This document shows, piece after piece, positions 50,534 through 59,769 of a stretch of 64,000 nucleotides of DNA (position 1 is the first letter of the stretch; each line of letters starts with the position of its first letter). The notes under the pieces were generated by a model. The model had not been told where the DNA came from and made no database searches. It saw only the letters and a list, made by a program, of their open reading frames with translations. The translations under genes and the position numbers were made by a program. The stretch is from Pseudomonadota bacterium (lineage in GTDB: Bacteria; Pseudomonadota; Alphaproteobacteria; Rhizobiales; Xanthobacteraceae): assembly GCA_018240595.1 (NCBI GenBank), contig JAFEFL010000021.1:1-64000 (forward strand), in the 5' to 3' direction.

Positions 50534-53500
50534 ATGTCCACCTTCATCAACTACGCCATCTCGCATGCGCGTCTGACGCTGGCGACGCTCGCCTTCCTGC
50601 TGGTCGCGGGTCTCATCGCCTATGTCACGATCCCGAAGGAGGCCGAGCCCGACGTCAAGGTGCCGATCATCTACGTGCAGCTCACGCAGCGCGGCATCAG
50701 CCCCGAGGACGCCGAGCGCCTGCTGATCCGCCCGGTCGAGACCCAGCTCAAGTCGGTGTCGAACGTCAAGGAAATGCGCGCCACCGGTTACGAAGGCGGC
50801 GGCTACGTGCTGCTCGAATTCGAGGCCGGCTTCAATTCCAACGCCGCACTGGCCGATGTGCGCGCCAAGGTCGATCAGGCCAAGCACGATCTGCCGAAGG
50901 ATGCCGACGAGCCGTCGGTGCAGGAGGTCAACCTCTCGCTCTATCCGGTGCTGGTGGTGACATTGGCCGGCAACGTGCCGGAGCGCACGCTGTTGCATAT
51001 CGCGCGCGAGGCCAAGAACCAGATCGAGCAGCAGCCTGGCGTCCTGAAGGCCGAGTTGCGCGGCGCCCGCGACGAGGCCGTCGAGGTCGTCGCCGAGCCG
51101 ATGCTGATGAAGAGCTACGGCATCTCGCTCGATCAGCTCATCCAGGTGACGCAGCAGTCCAACAGCCTGATCGCCGCCGGCGCGCTGGAGAGCGCGACCG
51201 GACGCTTCGCCGTGAAGGTGCCGGGCCTGATCGAACGGCCGCAGGACATGCTGAACATTCCGATCGCCTCGACCGCCGGCGCCTCGGTGTCGCTCGGCGA
51301 CGTCGCCACCGTGCGCCCGACCTTCAAGGACGCGACCTCGATCACGCGGGTCAACGGCCGCCCGGCCATGACCATCGAAGTGTCGAAGCGCACCGGCGCC
51401 AACCTCATTGAAACCGTCGATGCGGTGAAGCGCCAGGTGGCGCGCATGCAGCCGACCTGGCCGCAGGGCGTCGAGGTCGGCTACACCCAGGACAAGTCGA
51501 AGCTGATCCGCCAGATGCTGGCCGACCTGCAGAACTCGGTCGCCACCGGCGTGCTGCTGGTCGCCGTCATCATCCTGTTCGCGCTCGGCTTCCGCGCCTC
51601 GCTGTTCATCGGCATCGCCATCCCGGCCTCGTTCCTCGCCGGCGTGCTCGGCCTGCAATTGGCCGGGCTGACGGTCAACATCGTCGTGCTGTTCTCGCTC
51701 ATTCTCGCCGTCGGCATGTTGGTGGACGACGCCATCATCGTCTCGGAATTCGCCGAACGGCGCATGGCGGAGGGCACGCCGCCGAAGGAGGCGTACCGGC
51801 AGGCCGCGAGCCGCATGGCCGGCCCGGTGATCGCTGCGACCGCGACCCGCGTTGCCGCGTTCTCGCCGCTCTTGTTCTGGCCGGGCATCGTCGGCGAGTT
51901 CATGAAGTACATGCCGATTACACTGATCGCGACCTTGTCGGCATCGCTTGCGGTGGCGCTGTTCTTCACGCCGACGCTCGGGGCACTGCTCGGCCGCGCC
52001 GCGCCCGTGCCGCACGACGAGCGCGCCTCCGACCGCGGCTTCTATATGCGCACGGTGCGCTTTGCCCTGCATCGCCCGGCACTGATCCTCAGCCTCGCCG
52101 TCGGCCTCCTCATCGCGGTGATATTCACCTACGGCAAGTTCGGCAACGGCGTCGAGTTCTTCCCCTCGGTCGAGCCGGATTACGGCCAGGTGATCGTGCA
52201 TGCCCGCGGCAACGTCTCGCTCGAGGAAAAGGACAAGGTCATCCGCCAGGTCGAGAAGGTGGTGCTGGCGACAGACGGGCTGAAGACCGTCTACACCCGC
52301 GTCGGTGAGCAGCCGCGCGGCTCCAACGAAATCACCGAGGACACGATCGGCGTCATCCAGTTCGAATTCGCCGACTGGCAGAAGCGGCTGCCGGCGCACA
52401 CGATCATGGATCAGATCCGCGAGCAGACCCGCAATATTCCTGGCGTGCTGGTCGAGGTGACGGCGCCGCGCGCCGGTCCGCCGACCGGCAAGCCGATCCA
52501 GGTGCAGCTGGCGGCGCTCGATCCCGACAAGTTGCCGGCGGCGGCAAGGAAGGTGGCGGCGGCGCTCGCCACCATGCCGGAGGTGCGCGACCTCGACGAC
52601 GGCCTGCCGCTGCCCGGCATCGACTGGAAGATCGAGGTCGACAAGACCGAGGCCGCGAAGTACGGCGCCAGCCTGGGCTCGGTCGGTAACGCCGTGCAGC
52701 TCGTTACCAACGGGGTCAAGGTCACCGAATATCGCCCGTCCGACAACGACAAGGCGGTGGACATCATCGTCCGCTTCCCGGAGGACCGCCGCAGCCTCGA
52801 CACGATCGATGAACTGCGCGTGCAGACGCCGGCCGGTTACGTGCCGATCGGCAATTTCGTCGAGCGCAAGCCGGCGCAGCGCGTCGGCTACATCAACCGC
52901 GTCAACGGCAACCGGGTGATGACGGTGTCGTCGAACATCGCCGACGGCGTGCAGAACGCGGTGGTGCAGAAGGAAATCACCGACAAGCTCGCCAAGATGG
53001 ATCTCGGCAGCGGCGTCACCTTCAAGCTCAAGGGCGAGGACGAGGAGCGCGACAAGGCCGGCGCCTTCCTCGGCAAGGCCTTCGGCACGGCGCTGTTCCT
53101 GATCTTCGCGATCCTGCTGGCGCAGTTCAACCGCTTCATCTCGGTCGGACTGGTGCTGTCGGCGGTGCTGCTCTCGACCATCGGCGTGCTGCTCGGCCTC
53201 CTGATCATGGGCCAGCCGTTCGGCGTGGTGATGACCGGCATCGGCATCATCGCCAATGCCGGCGTCATCGTGAACAACAACATCGTGCTGATCGACACCT
53301 ACGACCGGCTGCGCCGCGAGGGGCAGGACGCCTATGAGGCGATCCTCGAGACCTGCCGCGAGCGCGCGCGTCCGGTGGTGCTGACCGCGGTGACGGCGAT
53401 TCTCGGCGTGCTGCCGATCGCCTTCGGCATCAATCTCGACTTCCTGCATCGCGAGGTGACGCACGGCGCGCCGGCGACGCAGTGGTGGATCAGCCTGTCG

Positions 53501-53659
53501 ACCGCCATCGTGTTCGGTCTCGGCTTCGCCACCGTGCTGACGCTGATCGTGACGCCGGCGGCGTTGATGGGCATCGCCAATCTCGCCGCCCGGCGCGATC
53601 GCTGGCGAGAGCGCCGCGCCGCGCGGCGGCTGGCCAAGCAGGGCATGCCGGCGGAGTAG
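50534..53659 (+). CDS. RND efflux pump inner-membrane permease (AcrB family)
   Basis: 1041 aa, ATG 28 bp after the adaptor gene. Twelve membrane helices in two halves with large periplasmic loops. TM4 holds the Asp pair in ILAVGMLVDDAIIVSEFA (proton relay). In TM10 the AcrB Lys940 position reads Asn (NAGVIVNNNIVLID), as in several other HAE-type clades. FFPSVEPDYGQVIVHARGN opens the second half. It exports drugs, lipids or metabolites using the proton gradient. The operon belongs to the TetR gene two positions upstream. Confidence 0.95.
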   Translation: MSTFINYAISHARLTLATLAFLLVAGLIAYVTIPKEAEPDVKVPIIYVQLTQRGISPEDAERLLIRPVETQLKSVSNVKEMRATGYEGGGYVLLEFEAGFNSNAALADVRAKVDQAKHDLPKDADEPSVQEVNLSLYPVLVVTLAGNVPERTLLHIAREAKNQIEQQPGVLKAELRGARDEAVEVVAEPMLMKSYGISLDQLIQVTQQSNSLIAAGALESATGRFAVKVPGLIERPQDMLNIPIASTAGASVSLGDVATVRPTFKDATSITRVNGRPAMTIEVSKRTGANLIETVDAVKRQVARMQPTWPQGVEVGYTQDKSKLIRQMLADLQNSVATGVLLVAVIILFALGFRASLFIGIAIPASFLAGVLGLQLAGLTVNIVVLFSLILAVGMLVDDAIIVSEFAERRMAEGTPPKEAYRQAASRMAGPVIAATATRVAAFSPLLFWPGIVGEFMKYMPITLIATLSASLAVALFFTPTLGALLGRAAPVPHDERASDRGFYMRTVRFALHRPALILSLAVGLLIAVIFTYGKFGNGVEFFPSVEPDYGQVIVHARGNVSLEEKDKVIRQVEKVVLATDGLKTVYTRVGEQPRGSNEITEDTIGVIQFEFADWQKRLPAHTIMDQIREQTRNIPGVLVEVTAPRAGPPTGKPIQVQLAALDPDKLPAAARKVAAALATMPEVRDLDDGLPLPGIDWKIEVDKTEAAKYGASLGSVGNAVQLVTNGVKVTEYRPSDNDKAVDIIVRFPEDRRSLDTIDELRVQTPAGYVPIGNFVERKPAQRVGYINRVNGNRVMTVSSNIADGVQNAVVQKEITDKLAKMDLGSGVTFKLKGEDEERDKAGAFLGKAFGTALFLIFAILLAQFNRFISVGLVLSAVLLSTIGVLLGLLIMGQPFGVVMTGIGIIANAGVIVNNNIVLIDTYDRLRREGQDAYEAILETCRERARPVVLTAVTAILGVLPIAFGINLDFLHREVTHGAPATQWWISLSTAIVFGLGFATVLTLIVTPAALMGIANLAARRDRWRERRAARRLAKQGMPAE

Positions 53660-53664
53660 GACCG

Positions 53665-53699
53665 GGCGGCGCGGCTTTACGCGTCGCCGCCTAATTTCT
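53665..53699 (+). terminator. Possible terminator after the RND operon
   Basis: ggcggcg (53665-53671) pairs with cgccgcc (53685-53691), then taatttc. A weak T tract makes it uncertain. Confidence 0.4.
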
Positions 53700-53832
53700 C
53701 AGCGCCGTTATACGATGCGCCGGCCGCTGCCTGTTTGATCGGCAGCGGCAATCGCCCTGTTAAACCGATGGTATTCGTAGCGAATCGCCGGAATTGACCG
53801 ATCCGCGGGCAATTCGCTGCGATTGTGTACCG

Positions 53833-53849
53833 TTGGCACGCGGCTTGCT
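53833..53849 (+). promoter_or_regulatory. Sigma-54 promoter before the biuret-hydrolase-like gene
   Basis: ttggcacgcggcttgct matches the -24/-12 consensus TTGGCACGnnnnTTGCT, with GG (53835-53836) and GC (53847-53848) 10 bp apart. It lies 51 bp before the start codon. Upstream (53773-53785 and 53812-53818) are attcg-tag-cgaat and attcgct, possible activator half-sites. RpoN control implies nitrogen or similar regulation. Confidence 0.85.
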
Positions 53850-53899
53850 GAGACCTCCCCAAGGCGTCGCTTCCCCTGAAGGAGGGAAAGCCCTTGGTC

Positions 53900-54592
53900 A
53901 TGAAGATTGCCGCCGAGCCCGCGCCGATCGCGATCGATCCGGCGCGCACCGCGCTCGTCATCATCGACATGCAGCGCGACTTCCTGGAGCCGGGCGGCTT
54001 CGGCGAAACGCTCGGCAATGACGTGTCGCTCCTCAAGGCCGCGGTGGCGCCGTGTCAGGCGGTGCTCGAGGCCGCGCGCGCGGCCGGCATGCTGGTCATC
54101 CATACGCGCGAAGGCCACGCGCCGGACATGCACGATGCGCCGCCGGCCAAGGTGGCGCGCGGCGCGCCGAGCAAGCGCATCGGCGACGTCGGGCCGATGG
54201 GCCGCATCCTGATCCGGGGCGAGCCGGGCCACGACATCATCGACGAACTTTATCCGATCGCCGGCGAACCGGTCATCGACAAGCCGGGCAAGGGCGCATT
54301 CTACGCCACCAATCTCGGACTGATCCTCGCCAATCGCGGCATCGAGGACTTGCTGGTCGCCGGCGTGACCACCGAGGTCTGCGTCAACACCACGGTGCGC
54401 GAGGCCAATGACCGCGGCTTCCGCTGCGTCGTGCTGGCCGACTGCTGCGCTTCATATTTCCCGGAATTCCACGAAGCCGGCCTCGCGATGATCAAGGCGC
54501 AGGGCGGCATTTTCGGCTGGGTGACGGGTTCACGGCAATTGCTCGCCGCGATGGCGGCAATGAATGCGGGGCGGACGCTGAAAGCGATCTGA
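53900..54592 (+). CDS. Biuret hydrolase-like cysteine hydrolase (isochorismatase fold)
   Basis: 230 aa from the ATG after gaaggagggaaag. The Asp ([11 protein letters not shown]), Lys ([11 protein letters not shown]) and Cys ([19 protein letters not shown]) triad is complete. [25 protein letters not shown] and [12 protein letters not shown] match the Rhizobium biuret amidohydrolase BiuH, including the Gln in KAQGG linked there to biuret specificity. It would release ammonia and allophanate from biuret, or act on a related amide such as ureidoacrylate. The sigma-54 promoter and a following permease support a nitrogen-scavenging role. No allophanate hydrolase lies in the window. Confidence 0.85.
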   Translation: MKIAAEPAPIAIDPARTALVIIDMQRDFLEPGGFGETLGNDVSLLKAAVAPCQAVLEAARAAGMLVIHTREGHAPDMHDAPPAKVARGAPSKRIGDVGPMGRILIRGEPGHDIIDELYPIAGEPVIDKPGKGAFYATNLGLILANRGIEDLLVAGVTTEVCVNTTVREANDRGFRCVVLADCCASYFPEFHEAGLAMIKAQGGIFGWVTGSRQLLAAMAAMNAGRTLKAI

Positions 54593-54608
54593 CAGGGGAA
54601 CGACGGCC

Positions 54609-56222
54609 ATGATCAATTCCATGACCAAGACCAAGGGACTGCCGGTGCTGTGGACGCCGGGCGACTGGAACGCCTTCTTCGGCTTCGGCACCAACATTCT
54701 CGTCAACATGCTGGTGCTCACCGGCCTGTTGCGCTTCGTGCTGAAGATGCCGGACGCCATCGTCTTCGGCCGCATCCTGCCGGCGCTCGGCCTGATGATG
54801 TGCCTGTCGACGTTCTACTACGCCTTCCTCGCCTACAATCTGGCGAAAAAGACCGGCCGCACCGATGTCTGCGCGCTGCCCTCGGGCGTCAGCGTGCCGC
54901 ACATGTTCATCGTCACCTTCGTCATCATGCTGCCGATCGCGATTCAGACCGGCGATCCGGTCAAGGGCTGGGAGGCCGGTCTGGTCTGGGTGTTCTTCCA
55001 GAGCTTCATCCTGATGATCGGCGGTTTCATCGCGCCGATCATTCGCAAGATCACCCCGCGCGCCGCGCTGCTCGGCACATTGGCCGGCGTGTCGATCGCC
55101 TTCATCGCCATGCGCCCGGCGCTGGAAATGTTCATGACGCCGGTGATCGGGCTGACCTGCTTCGCCATCATCCTGGTGAGCTGGTTCGGCGGCTACCGCT
55201 ATCCGCGCGGCATTCCCGCCGGCCTCGTTGCCATCGGCGTCGGCATGGCGATCGCCTGGGGCTCGACCTTGTTCGGCCTCGACATCGGCGGCGTCAGCGG
55301 CGCCGGCGTCAAGGCGGCTTTCGCCAATTTCGGCTTCTCGGTGCCGCTGCCGGCGGTCGGTCACGTGTTTAGTGGCTTCCAGTATCTCGGCGTCATCCTC
55401 GTCACCGCGATCCCTTACGGCATCTACGATCTGGTCGAGGCGATGGACAATGTCGAAAGCGCGGAAGCCGCCGGCGACACTTATCCAACCACGCGGGTGC
55501 TGACCGCCGACGGCATCGTCAGCCTGATCGGCTGCCTGATGGGCAACCCCTTCATCAACGCCGTCTATATCGGCCATCCCGGCTGGAAGGCGATGGGCGG
55601 CCGCATCGGCTATTCGGCCGCGACCGGCCTGATGGTCATCGTGCTGTCGTGGTTCGGCGTGATTTCGCTGATGCTGGCGATCGTGCCGGTGGTGGCGATC
55701 TCGCCGATCCTTCTATACATCGGCATGCTGATCTGCGCGCAGGCCTTCCAGACCACGCCGCGCGAGCATGCGCCGGCGATTGCGCTGGCGCTGACGCCGC
55801 ATCTGGCCGCCTGGGCGACGACCTTGCTGGGCGGCGCGCTCGGCGCGGCCGGGATGAACTTCGGCGCCCAGCACGCGCCGGATTTCGTCGCCAAGGCAGG
55901 GCAGAACGGCGTGCTGTTGCACGGCCTTGAACTGATGGGCAGCGGCTCGATCCTGGTCGGCCTGGTGCTCGGCGCCATCGGCGTCTTCATCATCGAGAAG
56001 AAGTTCGCCAACGCCGCCGGCTTCGCGCTCGCCGGCGCGGTGCTGACCTATTTCGGCTTCATGCATGGCGAGCAGGTCGGCATCGGTCACGGCTTCGGCG
56101 TCACGCCGCAGGTGGCGCTGGCCTACCTGATCGTCTCCGGCTTCCTGTTCGCGCTGTCGAAGCAGCCGGCGGCGGCCGCGGTGCCGGCCCAACGCATGCC
56201 GGACGCGGTGCCGGCCGAATAG
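54609..56222 (+). CDS. NCS2-type permease (xanthine/uracil permease family), paired with the hydrolase
   Basis: 537 aa, about 13-14 membrane helices, starting 17 bp after the hydrolase gene. NCS2/UraA-like features: WTPGDWNAFFGFGTNILVNM at the N-terminus, CALPSGVSVPHMFIVTF (helix 3 beta-strand region), GIYDLVEAMDNVESAEAAGD (helix 8, acidic substrate residue) and GCLMGNPFINAVYIGHPGWK. NCS2 transporters import nucleobases and relatives; a biuret or cyclic-amide substrate is inferred from the operon. A good terminator follows. Confidence 0.85.
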   Translation: MINSMTKTKGLPVLWTPGDWNAFFGFGTNILVNMLVLTGLLRFVLKMPDAIVFGRILPALGLMMCLSTFYYAFLAYNLAKKTGRTDVCALPSGVSVPHMFIVTFVIMLPIAIQTGDPVKGWEAGLVWVFFQSFILMIGGFIAPIIRKITPRAALLGTLAGVSIAFIAMRPALEMFMTPVIGLTCFAIILVSWFGGYRYPRGIPAGLVAIGVGMAIAWGSTLFGLDIGGVSGAGVKAAFANFGFSVPLPAVGHVFSGFQYLGVILVTAIPYGIYDLVEAMDNVESAEAAGDTYPTTRVLTADGIVSLIGCLMGNPFINAVYIGHPGWKAMGGRIGYSAATGLMVIVLSWFGVISLMLAIVPVVAISPILLYIGMLICAQAFQTTPREHAPAIALALTPHLAAWATTLLGGALGAAGMNFGAQHAPDFVAKAGQNGVLLHGLELMGSGSILVGLVLGAIGVFIIEKKFANAAGFALAGAVLTYFGFMHGEQVGIGHGFGVTPQVALAYLIVSGFLFALSKQPAAAAVPAQRMPDAVPAE

Positions 56223-56245
56223 CTTTCCCGCGAAGCCTCAAACTC

Positions 56246-56284
56246 GAGCCGCCGTCTCCCTCGGGCCGGCGGCTCATTTTTTTG
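56246..56284 (+). terminator. Terminator after the permease gene
   Basis: gagccgccg (56246-56254) pairs with cggcggctc (56267-56275), followed by attttttt. Convergent with the small gene on minus. Confidence 0.9.
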
Positions 56285-56295
56285 AGCGGTGAGAA

Positions 56296-56544
56296 CTAGA
56301 GCTCGATCTTGCCGTACACGGTGACGTCGAGATCGAGCGCGCGGCTCGTAACGCCCATGCCGGTGGTGAGGCTGTCGCCGGGCTTGACGCGGCCATCGGC
56401 GATCGCCTTGCGGATGTGCTTTTCCAGCTCGCGGCGCGCGGCGTGATCGATCGTCCGCATGAACTGGCGAACGGCCGCCTCGATGACCCGGTCTTGCGCC
56501 GAAGCGCCGGACGCGACCTGCTTCTGCAACGCGCTGTTCTGCAT
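56296..56544 (-). CDS. Small conserved protein (DUF6494-like)
   Basis: 82 aa. RELEKHIRKAIADGRVKPGD and the ending DLDVTVYGKIEL resemble DUF6494 proteins, which share the helix-plus-strand pattern and the terminal GxIxL. Length agrees. Function unknown. No signal peptide. Single gene with an AT-rich promoter region at 56560-56640. Confidence 0.75.
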   Translation of the reverse strand: MQNSALQKQVASGASAQDRVIEAAVRQFMRTIDHAARRELEKHIRKAIADGRVKPGDSLTTGMGVTSRALDLDVTVYGKIEL

Positions 56545-56738
56545 GAAGCTATTTAATCGGACCGGCCCGTTATTAACAAGTTCGCGGCCCGCATCCGTCG
56601 CGCGTTAAGTTAATAAACACGGGCATTAGTCATTAACGGAGGATGTGCTGGCGGCGAGCCGGGCAGGCGCTACCTTTTGCGGGCCATTCAATCCACGCCG
56701 CCGGCGGCCCGCCGCGGCCCGTTGCAGAGGGTGACGAC

Positions 56739-57257
56739 ATGAGCTTCATGTCCAAGGACAATTCGGCCGTCGAACCGCGGTTCGGTTCCTCGCTCCGGGC
56801 GCAGCAGCCCGATATCGTCACCACCTTTGGCTCAGGCATGCTGGTCACCGGCAATGTGGTCTGCGCCGGCGCGGTGCAGATCTTCGGCCGGGTGCTCGGC
56901 GACATCCGCGCCGCGCACCTCATCATCGGCCAGGGCGCTTACGTCGAGGGCACCGTCACCGCCCGCGACGCGGTGGTGCAGGGCACCTTCAAGGGCACGC
57001 TCTACGCCAACGCCGTCAAGCTGCAAGGCGAGGCCCGGGTCGACGGCGAGGTCTACAACAAGTCGCTCAGCATCGAGCCGAATGTGGTGTTCGAAGGCTC
57101 GTCGCGCCGCCTCGAGAAGGCGGTCGATGCGCCGAGCGTCGGCGAGGCCAACGGCCAGCCGGCTGCGGCGCTGCCGCCGGTCGATGAACCGCTCGATCTG
57201 GTGCCGCAGCAGTTCGCCGAGCTGCCGGGCGAGGTCGACAACGACGTGCTGGCCTGA
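56739..57257 (+). CDS. Bactofilin (polymer-forming cytoskeletal protein)
   Basis: 172 aa from the ATG after gcagagggtg. The DUF583 beta-helix runs from about 30 to 125: IVTTFGSGMLVTGNVVCAGA, VQIFGRVLGDIRAAHLIIGQ, AYVEGTVTARDAVVQGTFKG, VDGEVYNKSLSIEPNVVFEG, with regular hydrophobic turns. Flexible Pro-rich ends flank it. Bactofilins polymerise without nucleotide and place cell-wall or stalk enzymes in Alphaproteobacteria. The usual M23 peptidase partner is absent here. Confidence 0.93.
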   Translation: MSFMSKDNSAVEPRFGSSLRAQQPDIVTTFGSGMLVTGNVVCAGAVQIFGRVLGDIRAAHLIIGQGAYVEGTVTARDAVVQGTFKGTLYANAVKLQGEARVDGEVYNKSLSIEPNVVFEGSSRRLEKAVDAPSVGEANGQPAAALPPVDEPLDLVPQQFAELPGEVDNDVLA

Positions 57258-57459
57258 CGCTCGCGAGCTAAGCCTTCAGCTCAAACCCGGAATCACTCCC
57301 GGCGCTTCCGCATTTCGCGGCGGCGCCGTTTTCGTTTGCATTGCAACGTATCGAATGTTTTGCCCGCTGCGCAAACGTGATATGGCCGGAGGGCGACGGA
57401 CTGCGATCGAGACGAGGGCGGGAAGCCCGGCCGATCGACGAGAGTGAATTGGGGGGGCG

Positions 57460-59667
57460 ATGAGCGTGGATCCGAAATCTGCCGTCACAGGCGACGAGAC
57501 CATTTCGGCCGAAGGTCTACGCAAGGCGGAAGAGTATGTTCAGCAGGAAGAGGGCGCAGGGAACCGCCTGACCGGCTGGGTCGGCACCGCCGTCATCGGC
57601 ATCGCCATCGCGATGACGCTGTTCCACCTCTATGCGGCCTACGACATCGTTCCGACACAGCCGCTGCGCTACATCCACGTCGCCTTCGTGCTGCTGCTCA
57701 GCTTCATGCTGTTCCCGATGGCGGATCGCTTCCGCAATCGCCTGCAGTGGTTTGACGTCATTCCCGCGCTCGCCGGCATCGTCATCATCCTCTACGCACT
57801 CTGGGGCGGCGAGGACTTCACCGACCGCGCCACGGTGCCGGACCGGATGGACGTCATCATGGGCGCCATCTTCATCGTGCTCGTGCTCGAGGCGGCGCGC
57901 CGCACGACGGGGCCGATCATGCCGATCGTCGCCATCCTGTTCATCGCCTATGCGATGCTCGGGCCGTATCTGCCGCCGCCGTGGACGCATCGCGGCTTCG
58001 ACATCGCGCGCCTCGTCGGCCATCTGTTCATCACGCTCGAAGGCATCTTCGGCGTCGCGGTCGATGTGTCGGCGTCGCTGATCATCATGTTCACGATCTA
58101 CGGCGCCATCCTGCAGCATTCCGGCGCCGGCAAGTTCTTCATCGACTTCTCGCTCGCCGTCATGGGCGGCAAGCCGTCGAGCGCCGGCCGCGCGGTGGTC
58201 GCCTCGTCGTTCCTGCTGGGCGGCCCGTCGGGCTCGGGCGTCGCGACCACGGTGATGATCGGCACGGTGGCCTGGCCGATGCTGAAGAAGGCCGGCTTCG
58301 AGGCCAACGCGGCGGGCGGCCTGCTCGCCGCCGGCGGTCTCGGCGCGATCATTTCGCCGCCGGTGCTCGGCGCCGCCGCCTTCCTGATCGCCGAGTTCCT
58401 CAAGATCGGCTATCTCGACGTCATCTGGATGGCGACCATCCCGACCTGTCTCTACTACCTGTCGCTCGTCTTCATGGTCGAGCTGGACGCGCTGCGTTTC
58501 GGCGCCCGCGAGGTGGTGTTCAGGCAGGACATGAGCATCGCGCAGATGACCCGGCGCTACGGCTTCCACTTCGTCTCGCTGGTGGCGGTCGTCATCTTCA
58601 TGGTCATCGGCTTCTCGCCGATGCTCTCGGTGTTCTATTCGACGGTGCTGGCCTTCACCATGAGCGCGTTGGCGCCGGAGACCGCGCTCGGGCCGCGGCG
58701 TCTGCTGTTGGGCCTGCTCGCCGCCAGTCTTGCCGTCGCCGTGGTGCTCGGCATTCCGGGCCTGTCGCTGTCGGCGCTGGGCGGCGCCTTGCAGACCTAC
58801 TTCCCGCTGCTCATCCTGATCGTCATGGCGGTGATCGCCTTCATCGGCCTGGCGCAGCGCGGACGCGAGAAGATGCCGAGCGCGGCCAAGCTCACCTCGG
58901 CGCTGGCCGACGGCTCGATCGGCGTGCTCAGTGCGGCGACGACCTGCGCCGCCGCCGGCATCATCGTCGGCGTCGTCACGCTGACCGGCCTCGGCCTCAA
59001 GTTCTCGTCGATCGTCATCGACATGGCCGGCGGCAGCCTGCTGATGACGGCGATCTACACATCGCTCGTCGTCTGGATCATCGGCCTCGCCGTGCCGGTG
59101 ACGGCGTCCTACATCATCTGCGCCGTCATCGCCGCGCCGGCGCTGATCAAGCTCGGCGTGCCGGATTACGCCGCGCACATGTTCATCTTCTATTACGCGG
59201 TGCTCTCGGAAGTGTCGCCGCCGACGGCGCTGTCGCCCTTCGCGGCGGCCGCGATCACCGGCGGCGATCCCTACAAGACCACCTTGCAGGCGTGGAAATA
59301 CACGCTGCCGGCCTTCCTCGTGCCCTTCGTCTTCGTGCTCGATCCGCTCGGCATCGGCCTCCTGATGAAAATCCCGAAGGATGGTTCGTGGCTCGACGTC
59401 GTCTGGATCGCCGCCGTCACCGCGGCCGGCCTCGGGGCGCTGTCCGCGGCGGCGCAGAGCTGGGCGCTGCGGCACACCACGCCGGCCGAGCGTGTCCTGT
59501 TCCTGATCTCGGGGCTGCTGCTGGTGTTCCCCAGCCTGCTCGAGGCGATGCTGGAATACGTCACCGGGCTCGATATTCCGCATCCGGCGCCGTTCGGCCT
59601 GGCGCTCGGGGCGCTGCTGCTGCTTTGGCAGTGGCGGCGGCCGAAAATTTCGGCTGCGTCCGTCTGA
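57460..59667 (+). CDS. TRAP transporter fused permease (DctQ-DctM, TAXI type)
   Basis: 735 aa. Hydrophilic leader (about 1-45), then the small-subunit part (four helices, about 50-165), the large-subunit part (about 170-620, with VASSFLLGGPSGSGVATTVM and LAAGGLGAIISPPVLGAAAF) and two or more C-terminal helices (about 640-730). Fused 4TM/12TM permeases of this kind pair with TAXI binding proteins. The next gene is one. It runs on an ion gradient and imports an unknown acid. Starts about 200 bp after the bactofilin; the ATG follows a ggggggcg. Confidence 0.94.
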   Translation: MSVDPKSAVTGDETISAEGLRKAEEYVQQEEGAGNRLTGWVGTAVIGIAIAMTLFHLYAAYDIVPTQPLRYIHVAFVLLLSFMLFPMADRFRNRLQWFDVIPALAGIVIILYALWGGEDFTDRATVPDRMDVIMGAIFIVLVLEAARRTTGPIMPIVAILFIAYAMLGPYLPPPWTHRGFDIARLVGHLFITLEGIFGVAVDVSASLIIMFTIYGAILQHSGAGKFFIDFSLAVMGGKPSSAGRAVVASSFLLGGPSGSGVATTVMIGTVAWPMLKKAGFEANAAGGLLAAGGLGAIISPPVLGAAAFLIAEFLKIGYLDVIWMATIPTCLYYLSLVFMVELDALRFGAREVVFRQDMSIAQMTRRYGFHFVSLVAVVIFMVIGFSPMLSVFYSTVLAFTMSALAPETALGPRRLLLGLLAASLAVAVVLGIPGLSLSALGGALQTYFPLLILIVMAVIAFIGLAQRGREKMPSAAKLTSALADGSIGVLSAATTCAAAGIIVGVVTLTGLGLKFSSIVIDMAGGSLLMTAIYTSLVVWIIGLAVPVTASYIICAVIAAPALIKLGVPDYAAHMFIFYYAVLSEVSPPTALSPFAAAAITGGDPYKTTLQAWKYTLPAFLVPFVFVLDPLGIGLLMKIPKDGSWLDVVWIAAVTAAGLGALSAAAQSWALRHTTPAERVLFLISGLLLVFPSLLEAMLEYVTGLDIPHPAPFGLALGALLLLWQWRRPKISAASV

Positions 59668-59769
59668 CGCCCTCAACGGCGTTGGAATTGCCGTCTCGAG
59701 ACGGCACAATAAGGAAAGAAGCCGGGGCCACCCGGCCGGCATGCAAATCAGCAATGGGAGGCGACAACA

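Noticed and set aside
50423..53464. A 1013-codon open frame on the minus strand opposite the RND permease
   Set aside because: Arg/His/Asp-rich composition typical of the antisense of high-GC coding DNA; no family resemblance; the plus-strand gene is certain. The same holds for long minus frames at 31178-33451, 33469-35463, 35085-36866 and 57517-59754.
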